Assembly: GCF_905220415.1 (NCBI RefSeq) | Contig: NC_059558.1 | Coordinates: 1,562,501-1,626,500 of the forward strand | Direction of reading: 5' to 3' | DNA from: Colias croceus | Taxonomy: Eukaryota; Arthropoda; Insecta; Lepidoptera; Pieridae | Length of the DNA stretch: 64,000 nucleotides | In this document: positions 43,248 through 54,942 of the stretch, in pieces | Layout of the letters: the number at the start of each line of letters is the position of its first letter | Position numbering within the stretch: position 1 is the stretch's first letter | Position numbers and translations under genes: made by a program | Notes under the pieces: generated by a model | Told to the model about the DNA's origin: nothing | Seen by the model: only the letters and a program-made list of their open reading frames with translations | Database searches by the model: none

Positions 43248-43424
43248 AAAACGGGCTATTCACCTACCTACAGCAGGGGCAATATTGGAATTGCACCCTT
43301 AATTATCATGTATACAGGGCAAGCAGGGGCAATTGAAAAAATAGCTGAAATTGCTCCGATCGCCGTGCAACTGAGATTGTTCCAATATTGCCCTTGCGGC
43401 TGCGCTAGGTGAGTACCCGGTTTT
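43248..43424. mobile_element. Palindromic MITE (GGGGCAATATTGGAA), second copy
   Basis: Ends aaacgggctattcacctac and gtgagtacccggtttt, with inner caggggcaatattggaa and ttccaatattgcccttg. Confidence 0.75.
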
Positions 43425-43641
43425 ACATGATATTTTATGCGAAAAAAAGCTTCAATTCAAGTATTTATCAACTATCATTAATAATATTTCATACATTAGT
43501 GGTTAATGATTAATTTAAAAATAAAACGTAGTAAATTTTAATATAGAAGAAATAGCATTCGCAAAGATGTCTCTCTATTACTTATGCTTTTAAGAAGTGC
43601 CGTGTCCTCAAGTGGGTTAAGGGGCAGATGCATTATGCATA

Positions 43642-44515
43642 TGTCGTGGTCATATCGTAGATTTGATCATTTCATGATATGAGTGGCCATTTCACGAAAT
43701 GGTCGCATATCGTGAAATGGCCAATTTAGTTTGGCCACATCATGATGTGGTTTGGGCAGATCAATGATAAGAAATCGTTTCACGATATGGCCAATTAACG
43801 CACGGTTTTTTCATGAAATGACCAAAATTATTTGATCATATCGTAAAATAGTTACATTAATCGTTGGTAGAGGCGCTGCAAGCTCTGTGTTTATGTGATA
43901 AGATGGCGGCCGCTGGCGAAAATTAAATTATTCGCAGTTAAAAACTTCATAATTCGTTTAATAACAATATTATGAAGAAAGTCATAGCAAAGAATTTACG
44001 ACGAAGAGGTACGAGTACTATGGAAAATGTGGATATCTTATATGTATTGAAGAAAAAATGCGACTTAAATAAAATAATTTAAGAAACTACTACTATATTA
44101 TTATAATTGTTTGTTTTTTAAAAAGCGATCCGCTTCTGGCACTCGCCGGCCGCTGCCGCGGCACGCTCGTTTTGCTCGCTCGGCTCGTGCGTTGTTTATC
44201 AAAGTCTAACCTAACCTAACCTATCTGTTTTCTATTGCAAAAACGATTCGCTTCTGGCATTCGCCGGCCGCTGCCGCGGCACTAACTTAAATGACATTAA
44301 ACAAGTTTTTAGAATATAGTTATTCTGAATTTTTTTAATATTTTATGGACTCTTTATATTTTATACGATCTGGCCAAATGTGGATGACCAAATCGTGAAA
44401 CGTTGACGATTTAACGATCTGATCAAACTATGTTGGCCATTTCACGATATGCGACCATTTCGTGAAATGGCCACTCATATCATGAAATGATCAAATCTAC
44501 GATATGACCACGACA
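43642..44515. mobile_element. Foldback element, about 870 bp
   Basis: The arms of about 80 bp are inverted copies: tgtcgtggtcatatcgtag to cgtgaaatggcca on the left, mirrored at 44430-44515. The arms themselves contain smaller palindromes such as ggccatttcacgaaatgg. The interior has a duplicated cgccggccgctgccgcggcac (44149 and 44263), an isolated CTAACCTAACCTAACCTA run (44207-44222), and no long reading frame. Confidence 0.7.
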
Positions 44516-44560
44516 CATACATCGGTTTCACTGATCGATTTTATTTAGGGTTATCAAATA

Positions 44561-44713
44561 CCGCCGAGGGGGTCGCGGAAGAATTCCAACCAATACCCGC
44601 GGCTCCATCGACGGAACACAGTGGGGTTTTAGTCGGTAAGAATCCGACATAACCCACGGCTCCTTCCCCGGGGGCCGCGGGTATCTTTGGAAGATTTCCC
44701 CACTATAAAAAAA
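44561..44713 (+). mobile_element. SINE unit A with 13-bp target duplication
   Basis: GGGTTATCAAATA occurs at 44548-44560 and 44714-44726. The insert matches the first half of the composite SINE at 7387 and ends in an A-run. Confidence 0.9.
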
Positions 44714-45142
44714 GGGTTATCAAATAGGTGATCAGCCTTTGTGTCCTGCCGGACCAAGACATTTTAATTATTATGCTTTTAATAGACCGTACCCGTAGGT
44801 AAGTATATTATGAACATTATTGAATTACTACTTACTACTTGAAATGAAGCCAAAAAATATCTTACCTATGTAAGAAAATTCAATAGGTACTTACACAGTA
44901 CGCATAGTAGAGTTTTTCTACATAAGTATTTAGGAAAAATTACTTATTAGTTATTACTATTATTGAGCTAGTATCGTGTTGAGAAACACATAAAAACATT
45001 ATCTGAATTTTTAGTATTCCTTGTTACAAAATATTTAATAACTATTCTTATAAATGTACTTAAAAAGTATAACTTAAATTGATAAAATTAGCACGCTGCA
45101 TACATCAACAGTATAAAAATGTTTTCTTTACCATCTAGTAAA

Positions 45143-45331
45143 TCTATACTAATATTATATTGAAGAGTTTATTTGTTTGTTTGATCGCGCTAATCTCGGG
45201 AACTACTGGTCCGATTTAAAAAAAAATATTTCGGTGTTAGATAGCACATTTATCGAGGAAGGTTATAGGCTATATCACGCTACGACCCACAGGAGTGGAG
45301 CCACGGGGGTGAAACCGCGCGGAGCAGCTAG
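45143..45331 (+). mobile_element. H2 Helitron
   Basis: a|TCTATACTAATATTATATTG to gagcagCTAG|T. Confidence 0.75.
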
Positions 45332-45540
45332 TGAGAAATATAATACATAAACTTAAAACACACATTTTAATAAGATAAACCTATTAAATTATTTTATGAT
45401 CACCGATCTATGATATACCGATAATAATATATGTACCTATGTGAATAAAATTTTTAAAGTGGGTCAAAATCGAGTCTAGAGGAATCGATTACATAATACT
45501 AATATAATACAAACAACAGGTGAAGTAAATAAAAGCGTAA

Positions 45541-45723
45541 TGCCTCATACATACGTAACGATTTATCGTAGCGATAAATCTGTGCAGACCAGTGTGCGCA
45601 GTTTTAGCGATCGTGTGTATTACGATTAGATCATCGATTGTTCATACACACGATCAATAAAACTGCGCAAACTGGTCTGCACAGATTTATCGCTACGATA
45701 AATCGTTACGTATGTACGAGGCA
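45541..45723. mobile_element. Near-perfect palindromic MITE
   Basis: The arms of about 80 bp (tgcctcatacatacgtaacg ... and its inverse ending gtacgaggca) carry the inner palindrome atttatcgtagcgataaat. TAA lies on both sides, a possible 3-bp target duplication. Confidence 0.8.
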
Positions 45724-46126
45724 TAAGTTATTAAGTACAAATAAAACGAAATGATTGTACTTTCTAAGAACTATCAACATTTTTTCAGATATCAAGTGCC
45801 TAAATCCAGACGTCTAAGATCAAGAGCCTTGTTAGTTCTAAAGTATTTACTATCCATTTTAGGATTAGGTTTCCTAGGAATTATGTAATAATCAATAGAT
45901 AGGTATGTCCTTAATTATGTTAGGAGAGTCTAGTACATACTTGAATTAGGAGAGGTAGAAATTTAGTCGAAAGTTGAACAGGACTGCGTTATATTTTAGT
46001 CATATTATGAAGAAAGATGAACTAAATAATTATATTTTGTCTGTAAAATGTATTTATTTATGTAGAGGTAAAGTTAAATAAATAGTTAAAGGCATTTGTA
46101 ATTAAATTAAACACTTTATATTAATA

Positions 46127-46305
46127 CTAGCTGTGCTGCGCGGTTTCACCCGCATTGCTCCGCTCCTGTTGGTCATAGCGTAATGATATTATATAGCCTG
46201 CCTTCCTCGATAAATGGGCTATCTAACACCGAAAGAAAGTTCCCGAGATAAGCGTGTTCAAACAAACAAACAAACTCTTCAGATTTTTAATATAAGTACA
46301 GGTTA
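46127..46305 (-). mobile_element. H2 Helitron
   Basis: CTAG at 46127; reverse body with ctatctaacaccgaaagaa and aaactcttcagattt. Confidence 0.65.
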
Positions 46306-47037
46306 ACGAAACTTTTATTGGTTCTATAAATGAATAATTTAAATGTGTAGGTACAGAGTTTATTTTCAGCAAAATATGTAATTTATAATAATTTTAATAG
46401 GTTGTTAATAAAAAAAAAATATTGTTCGACATAATTAAGAAGTACCTAATTAGTTTCGTTAATGTAAAAATAGATGCAGAAACACATGTCCCATGGACAA
46501 CAATTATTATAGTCAAAAGTCAAAACAAGCAAAGTATTTTGAAGTGAAACTTCTTTATCGGGGTTGGAAAAAAATTTAGTGTAACATTTATGTATTTCTG
46601 TAAAGTTGCATATAGTGAATTTTTTTTGAAAAATAAGGTCATAAAGAAGTTTCACGTCTTACGTTTGTACACGTACACGCACACATTTTTTTTATAAGTA
46701 TGTATTTAATATTAGCTGTGACCCGCCTGTTTAGTATAATTAATTAAAATTTCCATATTAACACACTGATATGGCAATTAAAGCGTATTAAATTAGATAT
46801 TATTGATAATTTGGTTCCTCAAAGGCGTGTTTATTATATTCGTAATAATGTTAACGGTTATGTTCCTATATTATTAATTTATTATAGACGTGCATATTAT
46901 ACCTATAGCGAGTTAATAATTACAGAAGGTAAATAGGAAATATATTGTAACGAAGTTCCTTATCGCGCTTTGTGAAAGGGGGCTGGACGGAAAAAATTCT
47001 TACGAAAAGTTGTAAGGACCTTTTTCTAGAGTTGTAA
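46306..47037. other. No gene recognised
   Basis: AT-rich. A gaagtgaaacttctttat motif at 46541 resembles caaagaagtttcacttctg at 8424 and a similar site at 4240. Nothing else was identified. Confidence 0.35.
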
Positions 47038-47198
47038 GAGCTAGCGCACAAGAGCAACTTAGTCTCCGCAACTATTTTGTCTCTCCCACCTATGGGCTAG
47101 TATGAAAGTGCGCGCACGTAGCGACGCAACTCCCCAATAGAGTTGATGGGAGAGACAAAATAGTTGCGGAGACAAAAGTTGCTCTTGTGCGCTAGCTC
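47038..47198. mobile_element. GAGCCAGCG-family MITE, copy 4
   Basis: gagctagcgcacaagagcaa and its inverse, with the gtctccgcaactattttg core. Confidence 0.75.
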
Positions 47199-47276
47199 AG
47201 CCGTGCGGCGTGCGCGTGGTTCTCTGTCTGTCTCTCTCTAACTTAACACTTCGTTCCATCCATCGCTCAAGTTTAA

Positions 47277-47452
47277 GAGTCAGCGCGCACGAGCAACTTT
47301 GTCTCCGCAACTATTTCGTCTCCGCAACAATTTTGTCTCTTCCACCCATGGGCTAGTATGAAAGTGCGCGCACGTAGCGACGCAACTCCCCATACAATTG
47401 ATGGGAGAGACAAAATAGTTGCGGAGACAAAGTTGCTCGTGCGCGCTGGCTC
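47277..47452. mobile_element. GAGCCAGCG-family MITE, copy 5
   Basis: gagtcagcgcgcacgagcaa and its inverse; flanked by TAA and TTA. It lies only 78 bp from copy 4. Confidence 0.75.
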
Positions 47453-47550
47453 TTATTATTTACATGGTTTTGCCTCTTCAAAATAAGCTCCATAGTCCAT
47501 AGTTGTAAGCTTTTTGGAACAATTTTTAATTTTCTTTCACCTTTCAATAT

Positions 47551-47708
47551 GACCACTTATTTCCTGGCAGTTTTTGCCGTGAATTGAACTGACTGGCAAA
47601 TTCATATTACTATAACGCAATAAACAACCATGGTTAATGATGGTAGGTATAATATCAATTTGCCAGTCAGTTCAATTCACGGCGAAAACTGTCTGGAAAT
47701 AAGAGGTC
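47551..47708. mobile_element. Palindromic MITE
   Basis: The arms gaccacttatttcctggcag and ctgtctggaaataagaggtc pair, through ttgaactgactggcaaat, for about 55 bp. Confidence 0.75.
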
Positions 47709-48057
47709 TACGGCCCCTGTAGAAGCTACGTTGTTCAGTGTTCTGGACTGACATAGGCTGTATTTTTTACCCGGGTCAATGGGCATAGGTAGTTGGGGTA
47801 AGTGGTATTGAATAAAAGATTAACTTTTAACTCTAAGTAATTCCATGTGGATGTGGAGATAGTTGCAATCACTAAGTACATAGTATAAAACAAATTAGTC
47901 GCTTTCTCTGTCCCTATGTCCCTTTGTATGCTTACATCTTTAAAACTATGCAACGGATTTTGATGCGTTTTTTTTAATAAATAGAGTGATTCAAGAGGAA
48001 GGTATATCGTCTGTCCATTACTATATTACGTATTTTCTTTAATAGGCTTATAATATG

Positions 48058-48060
<3 letters not shown>

Positions 48061-48128
<68 letters not shown>

Positions 48129-48153
48129 CAACTTATATATATAAATACAACTT

Positions 48154-48184
<31 letters not shown>
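48061..48184. repeat. (TA)n microsatellite
   Basis: A TA run at 48061-48126 and a second at 48160-48184 lie just before LINE copy 1. Confidence 0.9.
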
Positions 48185-48187
<3 letters not shown>

Positions 48188-48460
48188 TATCTCCACGGGC
48201 ACTATGTTGATCAAACGTGCCATATAGTTAGTAATTATTTGATCCGTTTTCACTTGTTGATCCGGTTGGTATTTGTGGATCCATTGCCACACCACCGTCC
48301 GTATGTGGATCCGAACGGAGCCACAAGTGTAACCATCAGTAATAATAATAATTACGTGCTTTTTATACAAATCCACCTTTTTTGCGTTTTAGCTCTTGTT
48401 GATCCGATTCAAATGAGCCAATCAGAGCCCACCGAGCTCAGCCATTGGTCGCTTGCGGCC

Positions 48461-49860
48461 TTAGCCATTTGAAGGTTTAAAGACATTTATTTCCGTTATA
48501 GAAACGTATGTTGCCGTTCGCCTTCCATAATTTGTTCGGATCTTCGGGAGGGCAAGATAGCTAGCTCGTCTATTAGGATAGTGGCGATTTGATGTTGAGA
48601 TTATAATATTTGTATTTATGTTTTTATGTAGCGCTTTGCGGATGAACATACACGTATTATAAAAGTATAATTGTTTTAAATTCATTATTTTAGTGTCGTC
48701 GTAGATTTTATTTGTAGAAGTTAAAAAAGGATAGTTTAAAATGATTTAATGATTTTATTTTGTAAAATTTGGAGTGCCGCTAATTTATTTTTGTAAGCAC
48801 TCCTCCAGACTTCTATTAAATACATTAGGTGCGGCTTTGCTAACGTGTTGTAGATGGTGTGGCGTAATTTATGGGGTATGCAAGAAGTAATATTACGCAG
48901 AGATCTAAGAAGTGCTGATAATTTATTTTTTAGATGGTCGATGTGATAATTCCATTTCAGAGAGCTGCCGATTCGCAAATCTAGGTTATTTCTCGTGGGT
49001 TTTATGTTCTAATAGAACACCGTTAATTTTAAATGGAGCGTATGGCGGAATAATTTTGTTATGAGCTTTGAATTTAGTTATATTTATTTTTAGGAGATTG
49101 CATTGAAACCATTTATTTAATTCATTTTGTGCTTGCGCTATCATGTCATGTATAGAGGGAACAAAATAAAACAGACAAGTGTCATCCGCATAAAGTGTTA
49201 GGTGACCCTTTAGCTTTAAATCTTGTAAATTATTAATATAAATTAAAAAAAGCAATGGGCCTAGAATCGAACCATGTATGCCACATGTAATTGGTAAGGG
49301 AATGCTATCGTGGTTATCTATTTTAACTATTTGTGAAATATTTATCGATTTTTTAAATATGATTTCAGCATATCTAGTGCTTTACCATTAATGTTAATGG
49401 ATGTTAATTTCTTTATTAAAAGTTCGTGAGAAACGGTATCGAAGGCCTTTTTTAGGTCAATAAACACTCCCAAAACTATATTGTTTGTGTCAATGTTCTG
49501 TTTCATTTAAATAGTTAGGTCCATAGTCGCTGACAGAGTGTTACTTTTTGGCTTAAATCCGTATTGACGCACTGAAATAAAATTAAATGAGTCTAAATAT
49601 TTTTCTGATCTCGTGTGTAAAATCTTCTCCAATATTTTTGACAATACTGGCAAAACCGAAATTGGCCTATAGTCACCAGGTTCAAATTTTGAGCCACTCT
49701 TATAGATAGGAGTTACCTTTGCTATTTTTAACGAGTCCGGAAAACGTCTTTGAATTATGGCTTGGTTAAAACAGTCGCTTAAGGTATGATTTAATTTTTC
49801 TTTGATGCATTTAATTGCTTTTGTAGTAATACCATCAAGACCTGTACTACAGTTTGAAGT
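48461..49860 (-). pseudogene. Non-LTR reverse transcriptase, copy 1
   Basis: In fragments on the - strand one reads GLDGITTKAIKC, then RQYGFKPKSNTLSATMDLT, then VFIDLKKAFDTVSHELL, then LTLYADDTCLFYF (the YADD catalytic motif), then SSLKWNYHIDHLKNKLS and KPHLMYLIEVW. These blocks are in the order of a CR1/Jockey-type palm and thumb. Several frameshifts (near 49000, 48980 and 48740) mean it is dead. Confidence 0.8.
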
Positions 49861-49919
49861 AAGTTTTTAAGCTTATTTATAATTATATATTTTTACTGGC
49901 TTCGGTAGGTCTGAACTTA

Positions 49920-50695
49920 TTAGTGAGGTAATTTTTAAAATTTTCATAGTTGTCTTTAGATTTCCTCTCCTCTGAGTTATAAAATGTCAATTCTGGGAAA
50001 CCAGCAAAAATTACATTTTTTTCGCGGCTCTTTCTGTCCCGTAGTTCCTTGATTAAGTTTTTATTTATATGAAGTTGATTTTTAGACGTAAAACCCGATG
50101 AGTTGGCTCATGACTGACTGATTTATTGATTGAAGATTTAATTTCAGTAATTTTATTTTACTCTCACCCTGGTTTATCTGGGATTCTAATTGAGAAATAG
50201 TACTCTTCAATAATATGTTTTGTTCAGTAATTATCATACATGCTCATGACTTAATTTCATTGATTTGATTCGTATTTTGGCGAATTAAATTCAAAGATTG
50301 TTCGTTGGACGATTTAATTTCGGTAATTTGTGTTTTTACCTCAGAAATGTTTTCATGAATTTTGTTTACTATTTTATTCATTTGAGCATACATATTTTTC
50401 AAGTAATGTACTAATACGGCTCAACTCCGACCGAATATCCTTCATATCATCACTAAATCTGCAATCTTGTTCTAGCGGTTGTTTCCGTTTTCTGTAAGTA
50501 ATTTGAGTATCAGTTGGCGTAGAACTCGTAGAAAACGAACTTAGCTTCGATAGATCGGGATGCGATCCACCGGTAGTACCCACTGCACCACTGCTGGTTA
50601 AACGTGTTGGCGATCTGCGTACACTCATATTTACTCCGCAATGGATAATTTGTGCAGGAATATGAGTCGTCATTTGTTTGACCTAAATCTAACAT
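49920..50695 (-). pseudogene. LINE ORF1-like protein, copy 1
   Basis: A frame from about 50638 gives SVRRSPTRLTSSGAVGTTGG and RKRKQPLEQDC. Then comes a coiled-coil region (MKDIRSELSRISTLLEKY and NEQSLNLIHQNTNQINEIK) and, further on, ELRDRKSREKNVIFAGFPE, like the start of the RNA-binding domain of LINE ORF1 proteins. It is interrupted by frameshifts. Confidence 0.65.
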
Positions 50696-51574
50696 TTTAA
50701 TTATTTTATCAGATTGATATCAGAATCAGGGCAAAGGCGAACGCTACATGTCAATAAATATTATGATAATTATCTTGATATTTACTGATGATTCAAGAGG
50801 TAGGTTGTTATTTGTAGGATGCATACTACTTGAGAATTATCACCGTCACTGTATGACGAAAGGTTCGTAAATATCTATCTTTTTAGGGTTCCGTATTTTT
50901 AGTTTCACAACATTTTCTATAAGTTTCAATTGAATTACGGTCAACTTCTTCAACTTGCATAAAACGCAGGAGATTTTTTGTTAGCCCTAATTTCATATCA
51001 ATATCATGCAAGTGCATATAAATGGAACAGATCAACATACGACTTATGATTTGGTATATAAAACGGAGTCAAGAAGTGTTTGAGCATTTCAAAATTTGAA
51101 CCGTTACTGAGTCGAGTTCGTCTAGTCTAGGCGGATTTAGCAATGTATGGGAGGTTAACTATCTATAATATGTTTGTGTACGGAGCCAACAAATACTGTA
51201 GTGTTTACGAAAAATTAATCTACGTTACTTAATATACAGTTTCGTTGTGTCGGATCAAATAAAGCTGTAATTTTGATAATATAAATGGATCTGATCAACA
51301 TACGACTTTGGATTTGGTATATAAAACGGAGCCAACAAGTGTTTATGGGTTTCTGAATTTCGGCCGTTACGGAGTCGATTCAGTTCGAGATCTTAGCAAT
51401 AAAAATGTTGAGTATATCAATTTCTCCACGAATACGTTTGGCAACATCGCTCAAATATTTGCGCCGTTGCCACTCCGGGCAAGATCTATGCAACCGGAGT
51501 CGAGTAATAAGGGGGAAAAGGTGGAGTCAGGAATGCACGGCAGTCGGGCTGGATCAACTTAGTGCCCAAGTTGG

Positions 51575-51580
<6 letters not shown>

Positions 51581-51608
<28 letters not shown>
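51581..51608. repeat. (TA)n at LINE unit junction
   Basis: A TA run marks the exact junction of the two LINE copies. Confidence 0.9.
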
Positions 51609-51610
<2 letters not shown>

Positions 51611-52034
51611 TATCTCCACGGGCACTATGTTGATCAAACGTGCCATATAGTTAGTAATTATTTGATCCGTTTTCACTTGTTGATCCGGTTGGTATTTGTG
51701 GATCCATTGCCACACCACCGTCCGTATGTGGATCCGAACGGAGCCACAAGTGTCACCATCAGTAATAATAATAATTACGTGCTTTTTATACAAATCCACC
51801 TTTTTTGCGTTTTAGCTCTTGTTGATCCGATTCAAATGAGCCAATCAGAGCCCACCGAGCTCAGCCATTGGTCGCTTGCGGCCTTAAACATTTGAAGTCT
51901 TAAAGACATTTATTCCCGTTATAGAAACGTATGTTGCCGTTCGCCTTCCATAATTTGTTCGGATCTTCGGGAGGGCAAGATAGCTAGATCGTCTATTAGG
52001 ATAGTGGCGATTTGATGTTGAAAATATAATATTT

Positions 52035-53226
52035 TTATTTTGTATTTATGTTTTTATGTAGCGCTTTGCGGATGAACATACACGTATTATAAAAGTATAA
52101 TTGTTTTAAATTCATTATTTTAGTGTCGTCGTAGATTTTATTTGTAGAAGTTAAAAAAGGATAGTTAAAGATATTTTTAATGATTTTATTTTGTAAAATT
52201 TGGGGTGGCGCTAATTTATTTTTGTAAGCACTCCCCGATACTTCTATTAAATACATTAGGTGCGGCTTTACTAACGTGTTGTAGATGGTGTGGCGTAATT
52301 TATGAGGAATGCAAGAAGTAATATTATGCAGAGATCTAGGAAGTGCTGATAATTTATTTTTTAGGTGGTCGATGTGATAATTCCATTTCAGAGAGCTGTC
52401 GATTCGCAAACCTAGGCATTTCTCGTGGGTTTTATGTTCTAATACAACACCGTTAATTTTAAGTGGAGCGTGTGGTGGAATAATTTTGTTATGAGCTTTG
52501 AATTTAGATATATTTATTTTTAGTAGATTGCATTTATTTATTTAATTTATTTAAATCATTTTGTGCTTGCGCTATCATGTCATGTATAGTGGGACCAAAA
52601 TAAAACAGACAGGTGTCATCCGCACAAATTTTAGGTGACCATTTAGCTTTAAATCTTGGAAATTATTAATATAAATTAAAAAAAGCAATGGGCCTAGAAT
52701 CGAACCTTGTGGTATGCCACATGTAATTGGTAAGGGAATGCTATCATGGTTATCTATTTTAACTATTCATGATCGATTTTTTAAATATGATTTCAGCATA
52801 TCTAGTGCTTTACCATTAATGTTAATGGATGCTAATTTCTTTATTAAAAGTTCGTGAGAAACGGTATCAAAGGCCTTTTGTAGGTCAATAAACACTCCCA
52901 AAACTATATTGTTTGCGTCAATGTTCTGTTTTATTTTAATAGTTAGGTCCATAGTCGCTGACAGAGTGTTACTTTTTGGCTTAAATCCGTATTGACGCAC
53001 TGAAATAAAATTAAATGAGTCTAAATATTTTTCTAATCTCGTGTGTAAAATCTTCTCCAATATTTTTGACAATACTGGCAAAACCGAAATTGGCCTATAG
53101 TTACCAGGTTCAAATTTTGAGCCACTCTTATAGATAGGAGTTACCTTCGCTATTTTTAACGAGTCCGGAAAACGTCTTTGACTTATGGCTTGGTTAAAAC
53201 AGTCGCTTAAGGTATGATTTAATTTT
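52035..53226 (-). pseudogene. Non-LTR reverse transcriptase, copy 2
   Basis: Same blocks as copy 1: RQYGFKPKSNTLSATMDLT and GVFIDLQKAFDTVSHELL, and an open 124-codon thumb segment (52035-52409). The YADD site is broken near 52615 by a short deletion. Confidence 0.75.
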
Positions 53227-53227
53227 T

Positions 53228-53487
53228 AACCGACTTCAAAAAAAAGGAGTAGGTTATCAATTCGGCCGGTATGTTTTTTTTATGTATGTACACCGATTAC
53301 TCCGAGGTTTCTGAACCGATTTACGTGATTCTTTTTTGTTCGATGCGGAATGGTGTCGAATTGGTCCCATAAAAATTTTATTCGGATAGGCCCAGTAGTT
53401 TTTATTTTATGGGCATTTTTGTCTGTATTTGTAAATGTTGCAAGTGCAAGTTTGAAGTCGGTTGTTTTTAACGCAGTTATCTACTTG
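53228..53487 (+). mobile_element. Insertion with AACCGACTTCAAA inverted ends
   Basis: aaccgacttcaaa at 53228 and tttgaagtcggtt at 53451-53463. The segment is absent from LINE copy 1. The same accgacttcaaaaaa repeat type appears near 35965. Confidence 0.65.
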
Positions 53488-53523
53488 TTCTTTGATGCAT
53501 TTAATTGTTTTTGTAGTAATACC

Positions 53524-53920
53524 ACACCCCGGACACTCCATACAAAATTATAGTTTTGACAGTCACACTGTAGAGACTGCAAATGTGTGTGTAAACTCTT
53601 TATGGTTGGCACATTTGTGACTAGCGTAAAAAAAAATTCGCGTTTTTCTGATGAAATACATCCGTAAACAGCACAATATCTAACCATTTTCTACGAAAAA
53701 CGATAATCACAAATCCAAAATAATAAAATTGCTTTAAGTCAATTTGATTAATGTTGTCAATCTTCGTTGCGTTTCGTCTAAAGACGTCGTTGGTATCGTC
53801 CTTGCGGGGAAATGGGTACCATAACATGTCTGATCGTGCGGGGTGAGGTAAGTGTTTAATTTTGGCGGGAGGCGGAGAGTGTCCGTTCTGTAGCGATTAG
53901 CTACTATTATGTATTCTGTG
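53524..53920 (-). mobile_element. P-like MITE with THAP exon and 8-bp target duplication
   Basis: GTAATACC occurs at 53516-53523 and 53921-53928; copy 1 has it once. Subterminal inverted repeats cggacactcc / ggagagtgtccg lie near both ends. On the - strand, ATG at 53687 opens MVRYCAVYGCISSEKREFFF, matching the C-x4-C start of a THAP finger. Eight-base duplications and a THAP domain fit P elements. Confidence 0.65.
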
Positions 53921-53937
53921 GTAATACCATCAAGACC

Positions 53938-54112
53938 CAGGGGCCGTAGACAAAGTAACAATTACAAAACAATAACGAAGTTAGAAATCGCAAAAATGTA
54001 TGGGATTGACATACGCCGCGTTATATCACGTGGTCTATCTAATGTCAATCCCATACATTTTTGCGATTTCGAACTTCGTTATCGTTTTGTAATTGTTACT
54101 TTGTCTAAGGCG
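53938..54112. mobile_element. Palindromic MITE in LINE copy 2
   Basis: The arms gtagacaaagtaacaattac and its inverse pair for about 70 bp to the centre. Absent from copy 1. Confidence 0.8.
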
Positions 54113-54199
54113 TCTGTACTACAGTTTGAATTAAGGTTATTTATAATTATATATTTTTTTTACTGGCTTCGGTAGGTCTGAACTTATTAGTGAGGTAAT

Positions 54200-54942
54200 T
54201 TCTTAACGTAGTTGTCTTTAGATTTCCTCTCCTTTGAGTTATAAGATGTCGATTCTGGGAAACGAGTAAAACTTACATTTCGCGGCTCTTTCTGTCCCGT
54301 AGTTCCTTGATTAAGTTTTAAATTATATGAAGTTGATTTTTAGACGTAAAACCCGATGGATCGGCTGACTGATTTATTGATTAAAGATTTAATTCCAGTG
54401 ATTTTATTTTACTCTCACCCTAGTTTATCTGGGATTCTAATTGAGAAATAGTACTCTTCAATATGTTTTGTTCAGTAATTATCATACATGCTGATGACTT
54501 AATTTCATTGATTTGATTCGTATTTTGGTGAATTAAATTCAAGGATTGTTCATTGGACGATTTAATTTCGGTAATTTGTGTTTTTACCTCAGAAATGTTT
54601 TCATGAATTTTGTTTACTTTTTGTTCATTTGAGCATACATATTTTTCAAGTAATGTACTAATACGGCTCAACTCCGACCGAATATCCTTCATATCATCAC
54701 TAAATCTGCAATCTGGTTCTAGCGGTTGTTTCCGTTTTCTGTAAGTAATTTAAGTATCAGTTGGCGTAGAACACGTAGAAAACGCACTTAGCTTCGATAG
54801 ATCGGGATGCGATCCACTGACAGTACCCACTGCACCACTGCTGGTTAAACGTGTTGGCGATCTGCGTACACTCATATTTACTCCGTAATGGATAATTTGT
54901 GCAGGAATATGAGTCGTCATTTGTTTGACCTAAATCTAACAT
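54200..54942 (-). pseudogene. LINE ORF1-like protein, copy 2
   Basis: It contains the 90-codon coiled-coil frame MKDIRSELSRISTLLEKY through SNEQSLNLIHQNTNQINEI and TISQLESQIN. The N-terminal part is shifted to another frame. Confidence 0.65.

Larger units (their letters stand above)
43596..44775 (-). mobile_element. tRNA-derived SINE split by two insertions
   Basis: Reverse copy of the 9322 family: gtcctcaagtgggttaagggg, then tttcactgatcgatttta, then aggtgatcagcctttgtgtc. It is interrupted by a foldback element and a SINE. Confidence 0.65.
48186..51605 (-). mobile_element. LINE unit, tandem copy 1 (internally deleted)
   Basis: Read on the - strand, an ORF1-like part (50690 to about 49920) is followed directly by reverse transcriptase (about 49860 to 48461), so the endonuclease region is missing. 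Its + strand start (agatatctccacgggcacta) and end (gttggtatttatatata) are repeated in copy 2. Confidence 0.7.

Noticed and set aside
44207..44222. CCTAA repeats as an interstitial telomere
   Set aside because: Only about three units; too short to support that.
48239..48472. 77-codon frame duplicated at 51662-51895
   Set aside because: Both lie at the same place in the duplicated LINE unit and lack any domain; they look like chance frames in its 3' region.
51308..51562. 84-codon + strand frame duplicated at 55559-55813
   Set aside because: It is duplicated with the LINE unit, opposite to the LINE genes, with no recognisable motif.
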